6,296 bases of DNA from an uncultured Erysipelotrichaceae bacterium (GTDB taxonomy: Bacteria > Bacillota_I > Bacilli_A > Erysipelotrichales > Erysipelotrichaceae): assembly GCA_937893225.1 (NCBI GenBank), contig CALBJM010000216.1:1-6296 (forward strand). Reading direction: 5' to 3'. Positions 1 to 5,855 of the stretch are shown here, one piece after another (the first letter of the stretch is position 1; each line of letters begins with the position of its first letter). The notes under the pieces are model-generated. The model was not told the origin of the DNA. It saw only the letters and a program-made list of their open reading frames with translations, and made no database searches. The position numbers were made by a program, and so were the translations under genes.

Positions 1-1240
1 CCAGTACACCACCCCATCGAAAAATATCTAATACGATATCTAGAATGGAATGATTCAAAAATAAATATGCACCAATCGATCTAGAAGAAAAAAAACGAAT
101 ATATTCTGAATACGGAACAGAATAACGCACTGTAAAATAACGCAGCAAGAATGTCCCTACTAAGAATATCATTGGAATTGTAATAAAAAACAAGTTCCAA
201 GAATGATCGATCATAAAATCTTCTACACGTATCAAATGTACATATACAGACCTTTTCATTCTAGCCAAATAAAACACGATAGCTACGATAGTTAACAATA
301 TCGCGGATACTTTAGAATATTTGCTCATCCAAGCAATACCATAGATAATGATTGGAATAAAAAAAGTCAAAACATCGTATAATGAACGAATTTTCTTTAT
401 GCGAAATAAATAAATAGCACATAAATATACTAATTCAAAACCTACCATCAAAAAACCATTATGCGCGAACATCCCTGCAAATATAACAATTGGAAACAAA
501 TACTTCAAATTCTCAATACCCGTTTTCAACCACTCATATAAGACAAATAATGCTAAAGCTATCAATAAAATTCGCCAATTTCCACCATGATATGCTCCAC
601 TAATTTTCCATGCATAAAACTGTGCATAAAATACAGAAGAAACGATCAATGTAAAACGAAACCAAGGATTTCCTATATCAAAGCTATCAATGATATCCAA
701 AGAAATCATAACAGAAATCATCGTCGTAAATAATGCTAACGTCAATGCAACTTTTTCTAAATTTCCGGAAAACAACCACGCAACTATTGCACCAAGCATT
801 TCATATCCTTGCAAACGATTCGTCTCTAACATAATAGACTGTGAATTCATGTTCTTTTCCATTAGCAATAATTCGCTATCATGCAAAATAGAAAGATTCG
901 CTCTGCAAAGATAGAACAATCCTAGCATCATAATAAAGCTCAAAAGAACATATACCATTCTTCCTCTAACCAAAGAATGAAATGTATCTTTCAAATTCCC
1001 TATCAAAATTGCCACAGAACCTATCAAAACAAGCATCGAAGCACCTTTGATCCAATCAAAGGATCCACCAATGCACAAACGTGGCAAATATAGTAATTCT
1101 AAAAGTGAAAAAACAAAAGCAGTTCCTATTGGTGCAGTAAACCCAATTGTTCTTTTAATGTGTAATATTTTCAATAAGCCATGTCCTGTACCTTCCATTA
1201 AGATAACAGAAGCAAAAGCTATGATAATTGGCATAATCAT
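1..1240 (-). CDS. Polytopic membrane protein of unknown function (N-terminal part, runs off left edge)
   Basis: An uninterrupted minus-strand frame starts at the ATG at 1240 and is still open at the window edge after 413 residues. The start is supported by GAGG at 1247-1250, six bases upstream; a second in-frame ATG two codons later is less well placed. The protein is strongly hydrophobic, with about twelve candidate membrane segments (roughly residues 2-16, 35-52, 66-82, 94-112, 163-183, 195-213, 222-238, 248-281, 288-304, 311-327, 348-367 and from 390). The segments are joined by short basic or aromatic loops; the longest loop (about 113-147) is polar. There is no signal peptide, ABC or nucleotide-binding motif. 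The size and layout recall uncharacterised Firmicutes multi-spanning proteins, GT-C glycosyltransferases or polysaccharide polymerases, but I see no diagnostic motif and assign no function. A terminator separates it from the upstream thi operon, so it is probably transcribed on its own. Confidence 0.85.
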   Translation of the reverse strand, partial: MIMPIIIAFASVILMEGTGHGLLKILHIKRTIGFTAPIGTAFVFSLLELLYLPRLCIGGSFDWIKGASMLVLIGSVAILIGNLKDTFHSLVRGRMVYVLLSFIMMLGLFYLCRANLSILHDSELLLMEKNMNSQSIMLETNRLQGYEMLGAIVAWLFSGNLEKVALTLALFTTMISVMISLDIIDSFDIGNPWFRFTLIVSSVFYAQFYAWKISGAYHGGNWRILLIALALFVLYEWLKTGIENLKYLFPIVIFAGMFAHNGFLMVGFELVYLCAIYLFRIKKIRSLYDVLTFFIPIIIYGIAWMSKYSKVSAILLTIVAIVFYLARMKRSVYVHLIRVEDFMIDHSWNLFFITIPMIFLVGTFLLRYFTVRYSVPYSEYIRFFSSRSIGAYLFLNHSILDIVLDIFRWGGVL

Positions 1241-1261
1241 ACTCTACCTCACAACAGTATA

Positions 1262-1288
1262 ATTATACTCGATTCTCTGATATTCCAA
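1262..1288 (-). promoter_or_regulatory. Candidate promoter of the membrane protein gene
   Basis: On the minus strand a perfect -10 box TATAAT lies at 1262-1267, with a TTGGAA (4 of 6 matches to TTGACA) at 1283-1288. The spacer is only 15 bases, so the -35 assignment is weak. Transcription would begin near 1255, just before the GAGG ribosome site. The position between the thi operon terminator and the ATG at 1240 is what supports it. Confidence 0.4.
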
Positions 1289-1318
1289 AATAATCTTACC
1301 AATTCTTAATAGAAATCT

Positions 1319-1347
1319 AAAAAAGACTGATCAACCAATCAGCCTTT
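1319..1347 (-). terminator. Intrinsic terminator ending the thi operon
   Basis: On the minus strand AAAGGCTGAT (1338-1347) pairs with ATCAGTCTTT (1322-1331). This gives ten pairs, one of them G-U, across a six-base loop, and the arm runs into six T residues (1319-1324). The hairpin overlaps the last codons and stop codon (1331-1333) of the TatD-like gene, so translation to the stop reaches into the stem. It should isolate the membrane protein gene downstream. Confidence 0.85.
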
Positions 1348-2011
1348 GAAAATTATTATCTAAAATTTGTTCTACAGCTTCAAATGATACATTTTTTATA
1401 GTTGCTATAACATGCATGGAATGTTGTAGAGCTTCTACATAATTTCTATGTCCTACTGCCCATTCAACAGCATCTATACCATCTGTTTCTAGAAGAAGTT
1501 TTTCTAGTGGAATCATTTCAACTAGCTTTGTAACAGCATCATCTTTTCCTACAGAAGGCCCAACTGTAAAATAAGAAGCAACTGAATTGTATTCAGCAAT
1601 ATATTTTTCACAAGAATACCAGTGTACGATATATGTATTTGGATTTTTTTGGAGTATTTCCAATATTTCCTTCTCTTGTCCTTTTGTATGTAAGATAACT
1701 GGCTTATGCCAAGAATATGCAAATCGAATTTGTTTTTCAAACACTTTTTTTTGTATTGTAAGATCAACATTGCACCATACATTATCCATTCCAATTTCGC
1801 CAACAAATGGTGCCTTTTGAATATATGGCAATAATTCTTCTAGTTTTTCTTCATCTGCATACCAAGGATGCATACCACAAGAATACAATAATGCATTTTC
1901 TTGTACGATTTGATATTCTTCTAGATTTGCTGCATTGCAAATAGAAGGAATCGCATATTCTTTCTGCAATTCTACAATTTCTGCAGAATAATGAAAATGT
2001 GCATCATGCAT
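1331..2011 (-). CDS. TatD-family metal-dependent hydrolase, fourth gene of the thi operon
   Basis: This is a 226-residue protein of the TatD branch of the amidohydrolase superfamily, a TIM-barrel fold with a two-metal site. All the family metal and catalytic positions are visible: HxH at H5/H7, GEIG with E72, H108 in the LHTKG stretch, H130 in IVHW, and D177 in ETDG. It is shorter than typical TatD (about 255 residues) and departs from the usual HCFSG and ETDSPY boxes, which suggests a specialised subgroup rather than the housekeeping DNase. The start codon overlaps the ATPase stop by 8 bases, with AAGGA about eight bases upstream, so translation is probably coupled. Membership of a TPP-riboswitch operon suggests it acts on the imported thiamin precursor, for example removing an N-formyl or similar group as the amidohydrolase YlmB does for formylaminopyrimidine. 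That role is inference; a nuclease or unrelated hydrolase activity remains possible. Confidence 0.93.
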   Translation of the reverse strand: MHDAHFHYSAEIVELQKEYAIPSICNAANLEEYQIVQENALLYSCGMHPWYADEEKLEELLPYIQKAPFVGEIGMDNVWCNVDLTIQKKVFEKQIRFAYSWHKPVILHTKGQEKEILEILQKNPNTYIVHWYSCEKYIAEYNSVASYFTVGPSVGKDDAVTKLVEMIPLEKLLLETDGIDAVEWAVGHRNYVEALQHSMHVIATIKNVSFEAVEQILDNNFQRLIG

Positions 2012-2738
2012 GGTTTTCTTCCTTCAAAAGAGTATAGATTTCTCTTTTTTTCGCACTTTGAGAAAATAACCACTCTCTACTTTTTTCTTCTTTGGACAAA
2101 TCCATTTCTTGCACAATGTGTGTTGGCTTATTAGAAAGAATCAATATACGATCAGAAAGATACAACGCTTCATCGATATCATGTGTAACAAGTAATGTAG
2201 TTCGATTATACGTTTCCCTTAATTGCAACAACCAATCTTGCATGTCGTTCCGTGTAATTACATCTAACGCACCAAATGGCTCATCAAGCAAAAGTATATC
2301 TGCTTGACATAAAGACGTTCTTAAAAATGCTGCACGCTGACGCATACCACCAGATAAACTCGACGGATATGCATTTTCATACCCTTTTAAACCAAATGCC
2401 TCGAATTGTGACAAAGCTTTTTGCTTTGCTTGCTTATCATGATTGATTTCTCCGTACAACGTTACATTTTCTAAAATCGTACGCCACTCTAATAACAAAT
2501 CATTTTGAGGCATATAAGCAAAATGAGAACTTACACCATGCACTTCTTCACCATCAACTATAACTTGCCCACTATAGTTTTCCAATAAGCCTGTCAATAT
2601 ATTTAAGATCGTAGATTTTCCACAACCACTAGGTCCAAGAAAAGATACAAATTCTCCTTCTTTTATAGAAAATGAAACATTGTCCAATATCTTTTTATCA
2701 CGAAACTGTACAGATAAATCTTTTGCCACTAATTTCAT
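2004..2738 (-). CDS. thiZ: ABC transporter ATP-binding protein (ThiZ-like), thiamin-precursor uptake
   Basis: This 244-residue cytoplasmic ATPase energises the permease encoded two genes upstream. Every ABC motif is intact: Walker A GPSGCGKST at 35-43, Q-loop Q78, signature LSGGMRQR at 128-135, Walker B ending in D152-E153, D-loop ALD at 157-159, and the switch histidine H186. The Q-loop neighbourhood (PQNDLLLEW) is typical of the nitrate/sulfonate/taurine/pyrimidine branch (SsuB, TauB, ThiZ). Sequence alone does not separate these; the TPP riboswitch and the THI5-like binding protein do. The start overlaps the binding-protein stop by four bases (ATGA). It has only a weak GAG upstream, consistent with translational coupling. 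The 3' end overlaps the TatD-like gene by 8 bases. Confidence 0.94.
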   Translation of the reverse strand: MKLVAKDLSVQFRDKKILDNVSFSIKEGEFVSFLGPSGCGKSTILNILTGLLENYSGQVIVDGEEVHGVSSHFAYMPQNDLLLEWRTILENVTLYGEINHDKQAKQKALSQFEAFGLKGYENAYPSSLSGGMRQRAAFLRTSLCQADILLLDEPFGALDVITRNDMQDWLLQLRETYNRTTLLVTHDIDEALYLSDRILILSNKPTHIVQEMDLSKEEKSREWLFSQSAKKREIYTLLKEENHA

Positions 2739-3751
2739 TTTACAAACTCATTTGTATACTGTTCAGAAGCTGAAATCTTATGATCAATCAATCCATATTC
2801 ATACATAAAATTTGTATAATTATCCCAAACGGAATCTTTCATAACACCCCAACTATCTGCATCTTTTGCATATTCACTACTCAAATATTTCTGTGAAGCT
2901 TTTAAGAAATCCATATCTGTGTCTTTTAAAGCTGTATCGTGTAAGATTTGTGCAGCATCATCTACATTATCAATGGCATATTCATATCCCTTCTTTGTTG
3001 CATCCATAAACTTTTGCACAACTTCAGGATTCTTTTCAAGCATTTCATTATTTGTGATGATAACAGGCGTATAGTAATCCAATCTTTCATCAAGTTCATT
3101 TAACGGCATGTAGTTTACATCATATCCATCCATCATTGCTTGTGTAACTGCCCAACCATAGAATTCCCAACTCAAATTCACTTTATTAGCACCAACTTGA
3201 TCAGAAAGACCAGCAATTCCAGAACCATCTGCTCCAACAATTGTCAATTTATCAAAATCAGCACCAGCTGCACTCATAACAGCTTTTATAACAGCTTCTT
3301 CACTAGGTGCACCCCATCCTGCATATGTCTTTCCTTCAAAGTCCTTTACAGAATTGATTCCTGCACTCTTTAAAGAAACAAATCCAGAAGTATTATGTTG
3401 AATGATCGTAGCAATTGTCTTAATTGGTAAAGGATCTTCACTTGTCAAAGCATATGTTACATCTTCTTGATACGAAACACCAAAATTAGCTTTGTTTGAG
3501 GCAACCATGGATGTTGTAGCATTATCACCTGGTTCAATGATTTCTACATCAAGACCAGCATCCTTATAGTATCCTTTGTCTAAAGCAACATAGAAGCCTG
3601 TATGATTTGTATTTGGTGTATAGTCTAACATCAATGTAACTTTTGTTAATTCATTTGTCGTATCACTACCTGTTGTTGCTGCCTGTTTTGATGAACAAGA
3701 AGCAAGTGTAACTGCCATTGCAGCAGCACATAAAACTTTAATGCCTTTCAT
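2735..3751 (-). CDS. thiY: ABC transporter substrate-binding lipoprotein, ThiY / NMT1-THI5-like
   Basis: This 338-residue extracytoplasmic binding protein is expected to capture a thiamin pyrimidine precursor (HMP-type or N-formylaminopyrimidine). Residues 1-18 form a lipoprotein signal peptide with lipobox LASC and lipidated C19, followed by a Thr/Ser-rich linker to about 35. The NMT1/THI5-like domain follows. It has the family's opening block LDYTPNTNHTGFYVALDKGY at 42-61, the GLDVEII segment at 66-72, and GWGAPSEEAV at 145-154. The only cysteines are C8 and C19, so the cysteine-rich motif of the fungal THI5 pyrimidine synthase is absent, which fits a transport role. The start has a strong ribosome site (GGAGG at 3757-3761) and overlaps the permease gene by 14 bases. 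Confidence in a binding lipoprotein is very high; pyrimidine as the ligand rests on the family and the riboswitch. Confidence 0.94.
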   Translation of the reverse strand: MKGIKVLCAAAMAVTLASCSSKQAATTGSDTTNELTKVTLMLDYTPNTNHTGFYVALDKGYYKDAGLDVEIIEPGDNATTSMVASNKANFGVSYQEDVTYALTSEDPLPIKTIATIIQHNTSGFVSLKSAGINSVKDFEGKTYAGWGAPSEEAVIKAVMSAAGADFDKLTIVGADGSGIAGLSDQVGANKVNLSWEFYGWAVTQAMMDGYDVNYMPLNELDERLDYYTPVIITNNEMLEKNPEVVQKFMDATKKGYEYAIDNVDDAAQILHDTALKDTDMDFLKASQKYLSSEYAKDADSWGVMKDSVWDNYTNFMYEYGLIDHKISASEQYTNEFVK

Positions 3752-4508
3752 TATTCCCTCCTCTTCTCAAATGTGGAAACATGATTTTTTCTAGTAGCGT
3801 TACAATCAAATTTAGTACTATACTCCAGAAAATAATCATGAGTACACAAGCAAATACCTTATCTAGCATGTATCCATTTTTCACACGCAACATGTAATAA
3901 CCTAGACCCGCTTTACTAGAAAGCCACTCTCCAACGATTGCACCACCTACGCAATATGTTGAAGCAACCTTCAATCCAGAAAACAAGCCTATCGCACCAG
4001 AAGGTATTTTAACAATGCGATAAATTTGTAACGTACTAGCACCAAAACTACGTAATAAATTGATTTCTTTTTGGTCCACTTGTTCCAAAGCATCTGTAAA
4101 GGAAATTGCAATAGGAAAGAAACACATAAAGATAACAATTAAAACTTTCGGTAGTAAATCAAACCCAAACCAAATGGAAAACAAAGGTCCCAATACCATT
4201 ACAGGCACAGTTTGTGTCACAATCAAGAAAGGATATATACTTGTTTTGAACGTTTTGGAAAGATCCATACAAATAGAAATTCCTATAGCAAAAAGAGTAC
4301 TGATAACAAGACCAAGTATAGATTCTTCTAATGTCACAAAGGAATGCTGCAAAAGAACATCCATATTTTCCAATAAAGTCTGCATGATTTTTGAAGGTGC
4401 AGGAAGAATATATAATGAAATTCCTCCAATTCTTACATACAATTCCCAAACCAATATTACCGCAACAAATACAAGCAATGGCATGACAACTCTGCGACTG
4501 TTCTTCAT
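3738..4508 (-). CDS. thiX: ABC transporter permease (ThiX-like), thiamin-precursor uptake
   Basis: This is a 256-residue inner-membrane permease of the BPD_transp_1 type, close to the SsuC/TauC/ThiX group. It should form the channel as a homodimer. Candidate membrane segments are at about 8-25, 63-83, 93-115, 120-140, 172-195 and 217-240. The ATPase-coupling (EAA-type) loop is at about 148-172, containing RSFGAS and ending near KIPSGA. I chose the ATG at 4508 because AAAGGA at 4516-4521 lies seven bases upstream. The frame can be extended ten codons to a GTG at 4538, but that codon sits inside the riboswitch terminator stem and has no ribosome site. It is the first gene of the thi operon, 30 bases downstream of the terminator stem, and its end overlaps the binding-protein gene by 14 bases. 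ThiX specificity comes from context; the permease itself could equally fit a sulfonate-type system. Confidence 0.92.
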   Translation of the reverse strand: MKNSRRVVMPLLVFVAVILVWELYVRIGGISLYILPAPSKIMQTLLENMDVLLQHSFVTLEESILGLVISTLFAIGISICMDLSKTFKTSIYPFLIVTQTVPVMVLGPLFSIWFGFDLLPKVLIVIFMCFFPIAISFTDALEQVDQKEINLLRSFGASTLQIYRIVKIPSGAIGLFSGLKVASTYCVGGAIVGEWLSSKAGLGYYMLRVKNGYMLDKVFACVLMIIFWSIVLNLIVTLLEKIMFPHLRRGGNNERH

Positions 4509-4515
4509 AGCACCA

Positions 4516-4521
4516 TCCTTT
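4516..4521 (-). promoter_or_regulatory. Ribosome binding site that fixes the permease start
   Basis: AAAGGA on the minus strand, seven bases before the ATG at 4508. It lies just beyond the T-run of the riboswitch terminator, so it is made only when transcription reads through. It argues against the upstream GTG at 4538. Confidence 0.75.
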
Positions 4522-4524
4522 CTC

Positions 4525-4554
4525 AAAAAAACAGACACCCCAAAAGGAGTGTCT
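4525..4554 (-). terminator. Riboswitch-controlled intrinsic terminator in the thi leader
   Basis: On the minus strand AGACACTCC (4546-4554) pairs with GGGGTGTCT (4533-4541): nine pairs, one G-U, closing a TTTT loop. One G and then seven T residues (4525-4531) follow. It sits between the TPP aptamer and the permease gene. The 5' arm and loop (ACTCCTTTT, 4542-4550) can instead pair with GGAGGGAGT (4575-4583) at the 3' edge of the aptamer. That alternative helix is a likely antiterminator. TPP binding would hold the aptamer closed, free the terminator and stop transcription. Confidence 0.88.
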
Positions 4555-4571
4555 ATCTACAATCAATCGAT

Positions 4572-4646
4572 ATGACTCCCTCCGCTGGAATTAACCAGAT
4601 CAGGTGATAAGGGTTTTTTCTCAGCACACTTGTGCACCCCTGTCAT
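4572..4646 (-). ncRNA. TPP riboswitch (THI element) controlling the thi operon
   Basis: Read on the minus strand, the conserved thi-box core is present in order: GGGGTGC, the CTGAGA T-loop, ACCCTT, ACCTGATCTGG, and CCAGCGGAGGGA. Helix P1 forms from ATGAC (4642-4646) and GTCAT (4572-4576). P2 is GGG with CCC. P3 is a short GCAC/GTGC stem with no P3a arm, and the CTGG/CCAG stem is P5. At about 75 bases it is a compact bacterial example. It binds thiamin pyrophosphate and here acts through the terminator immediately downstream, giving low expression when TPP is abundant. It is the main evidence that the ABC transporter and hydrolase serve thiamin metabolism. Confidence 0.97.
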
Positions 4647-4665
4647 GTTTTTTACTTGCTTAATT

Positions 4666-4694
4666 AGTATAGCACATATCTAGAATCTTGTTAG
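4666..4694 (-). promoter_or_regulatory. Promoter of the thi riboswitch and operon
   Basis: On the minus strand an extended -10 (TGC before TATACT, box at 4666-4671) is spaced 17 bases from CTAACA (4689-4694), which matches 4 of 6 bases of the -35 consensus. Initiation near 4659 would put the aptamer about a dozen bases into the transcript. The spacing and the position directly upstream of the riboswitch make this a good vegetative sigma-factor promoter. Confidence 0.75.
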
Positions 4695-4795
4695 ACAGTC
4701 TTTTGCTTATGTTCATTTTCTATGAACCACAGGTTTTGCAAAATATTACATGTTTTTTTAATCATCAAGTAAAATTTAAATTTAGAAAGTTAAAA

Positions 4796-5455
4796 TTAAG
4801 AATCAGATTTTGAATCATACCCATAAAACTTTAGTAATTCTTCCTCAGATATATCTATTCCTTTTTCCTTTAGCAAATCTTTTCTCTCTGTATACAATTT
4901 AGAAATAAGTATTCTAGCATTATGTCCATAATGAATTTTCCTATGGCAATTACTACATAAAGAAATGACATTTTGTTCTACATCTAGGGAATTACTAAAT
5001 TCATTTTGATAAGCCAAAGGTATTAAGTGATGGGCTTCTGTATAAGGCGTTAAACCATCTTTTTTCAGAAAACAATAATGATTGGCATCAAACTCACATT
5101 TATAATTCGCATGATTCAGTGCATTTACTGCTACCTGTTTATCTCTTTTATAAACTAAAGTTCCTTTCACGAATATTGGATCAGATGCAAGTTTTGGCTG
5201 AGTATCATATTTAAAAGGTACTACACTTTTCTTTTCATTTCTTAATTCTTTATTGAATTGATAATCTTCTAGTTCATATTCTTCTTCACTAGAAGCGTGT
5301 AATTCATTGTTGATTTTATCAATATTCTTTTTTAGCGTGACTAATTCTTGAATTGCCCAATCAATAAATGCATCTTCATCCATATTTAAATACGGATAAT
5401 TAAAAATGAATTTTTTCTCATGTATGTACGACTTTTCTTTTTCCGGAATAACCAT
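4796..5455 (-). CDS. HNH endonuclease domain (downstream open frame of the frameshifted gene)
   Basis: The frame after the frameshift can be read from ATG 5455 as 219 residues, but that ATG is probably internal. GGAG stands only two bases before it, and coding-like sequence continues upstream in the same frame. The beta-beta-alpha-metal HNH site is at the C-terminal end. H142-H143 begin the HHLIP block, N162 lies in the central loop, and C167-x-x-C170-H171 is followed by H175. C120 and C128 precede the active site, and C167/C170 probably help hold a structural zinc. The pattern matches McrA-like HNH restriction nucleases, which cleave DNA with a divalent metal. Residues 25-75 are acidic and probably helical. 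No methyltransferase or other restriction gene is visible nearby. No terminator follows, so transcripts may run on towards the thi promoter. Confidence 0.85.
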   Translation of the reverse strand: MVIPEKEKSYIHEKKFIFNYPYLNMDEDAFIDWAIQELVTLKKNIDKINNELHASSEEEYELEDYQFNKELRNEKKSVVPFKYDTQPKLASDPIFVKGTLVYKRDKQVAVNALNHANYKCEFDANHYCFLKKDGLTPYTEAHHLIPLAYQNEFSNSLDVEQNVISLCSNCHRKIHYGHNARILISKLYTERKDLLKEKGIDISEEELLKFYGYDSKSDS

Positions 5456-5717
5456 TTCTCCGACAGTATTTAAAGATAGCTCCGCTGCCTTAGACTTATA
5501 ATATTCAAATAAGTACTGTTTTTTTCTAATATAAAACTCTACACAATTATTATCCGTGTTTTTTTCGAACTACAAATCCCATATCATTATTATTTATAGA
5601 AACAATATAACTTGCTCTATCCAGCGTGACAGATTTGCTGAACATTGATGCATATTCATTATTTCCAAAAGCTTTTTCCTCGAATTTTTTCCAAAATAAA
5701 GTGTATAAAACTGTCAT
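4796..5717 (-). pseudogene. HNH nuclease gene with a frameshift at a seven-A run
   Basis: Two open frames join into one gene if one A is dropped from the A7 run at 5559-5565. The upstream frame starts at ATG 5717, with GGAGAG (5725-5730) seven bases before it, and stops at 5550. The nuclease frame is open from 5569 downward. The two are both open only across 5550-5569, exactly where the A run sits. The repaired protein would be 306 residues: an N-terminal region of about 1-130 without a recognised fold, a charged helical linker, and a C-terminal HNH domain. The stretch encoded between 5569 and 5455 reads as ordinary protein (VEFYIRKKQYLFEYYKSKAA) yet has no start codon of its own. The N-terminal half is faintly reminiscent of DUF4268-type restriction-associated domains; this is a weak resemblance. 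It may be a true mutation, a phase-variable tract or a base-calling error. Confidence 0.8.
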
Positions 5718-5724
5718 ACTTGTG

Positions 5725-5730
5725 CTCTCC
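5725..5730 (-). promoter_or_regulatory. Ribosome binding site deciding the HNH gene start
   Basis: GGAGAG on the minus strand, seven bases before the ATG at 5717. It favours this ATG over an in-frame TTG at 5732, which overlaps the site. It shows that the short upstream frame is the genuine start of the nuclease gene. Confidence 0.75.
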
Positions 5731-5776
5731 AATCATACGAATCCTATATTTCATGATATTCTCATTGCCCATAAAA

Positions 5777-5803
5777 ATTATACTTTCATTATACCTTTAA
5801 CAA
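5777..5803 (-). promoter_or_regulatory. Candidate promoter of the HNH gene
   Basis: Two perfect TATAAT boxes stand close together on the minus strand (5777-5782 and 5788-5793). TTGTTA (5798-5803) lies 15 bases upstream of the first-listed box, a short spacer. The site is just past the phospho-beta-glucosidase terminator and about 55 bases before the HNH start, so a promoter is expected here. The exact -35 is uncertain. Confidence 0.45.
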
Positions 5804-5805
5804 TT

Positions 5806-5849
5806 AAAAAAAAGTGATCAAATCCAATATAAGAACTCAATCACTTTTT
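5806..5849 (-). terminator. Intrinsic terminator after the phospho-beta-glucosidase gene
   Basis: On the minus strand AAAAAGTGAT (5840-5849) pairs perfectly with ATCACTTTTT (5809-5818), which is part of a run of eight T residues (5806-5813). The 21-base interior can add a weaker inner stem. It begins seven bases after the stop codon of the upstream gene. Confidence 0.85.
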
Positions 5850-5855
5850 CACACT

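Noticed and set aside
690..1262. Two short plus-strand open frames (690-914 and 1047-1262)
   Set aside because: They lie antisense to the long membrane-protein frame, lack ribosome sites, and their composition is the shadow of a hydrophobic coding strand.
2735..3751. THI5-type pyrimidine synthase instead of a binding protein
   Set aside because: A lipoprotein signal is present, only two cysteines exist and both are in the signal region, and the ABC partners are adjacent.
4159..4566. Minus-strand 135-codon frame overlapping the permease
   Set aside because: It is out of frame with the clear permease, very rich in cysteine and aromatic residues from frame shift, and starts inside the riboswitch leader.
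4060..4575. Plus-strand 171-codon open frame opposite the permease and leader
   Set aside because: It runs antisense through the permease gene, the terminator and into the riboswitch; no ribosome site or protein-like pattern is seen.
5550..5569. Programmed -1 frameshift on the A AAA AAC-like heptamer
   Set aside because: Going from the upstream frame to the nuclease frame needs +1 (or -2), not -1, so the classic slippery mechanism does not give the full protein.
5626..5817. Plus-strand 63-codon frame opposite the HNH gene start
   Set aside because: It is antisense to the N-terminal HNH coding region and its promoter, with no ribosome site, and it ends in the terminator T-run complement.
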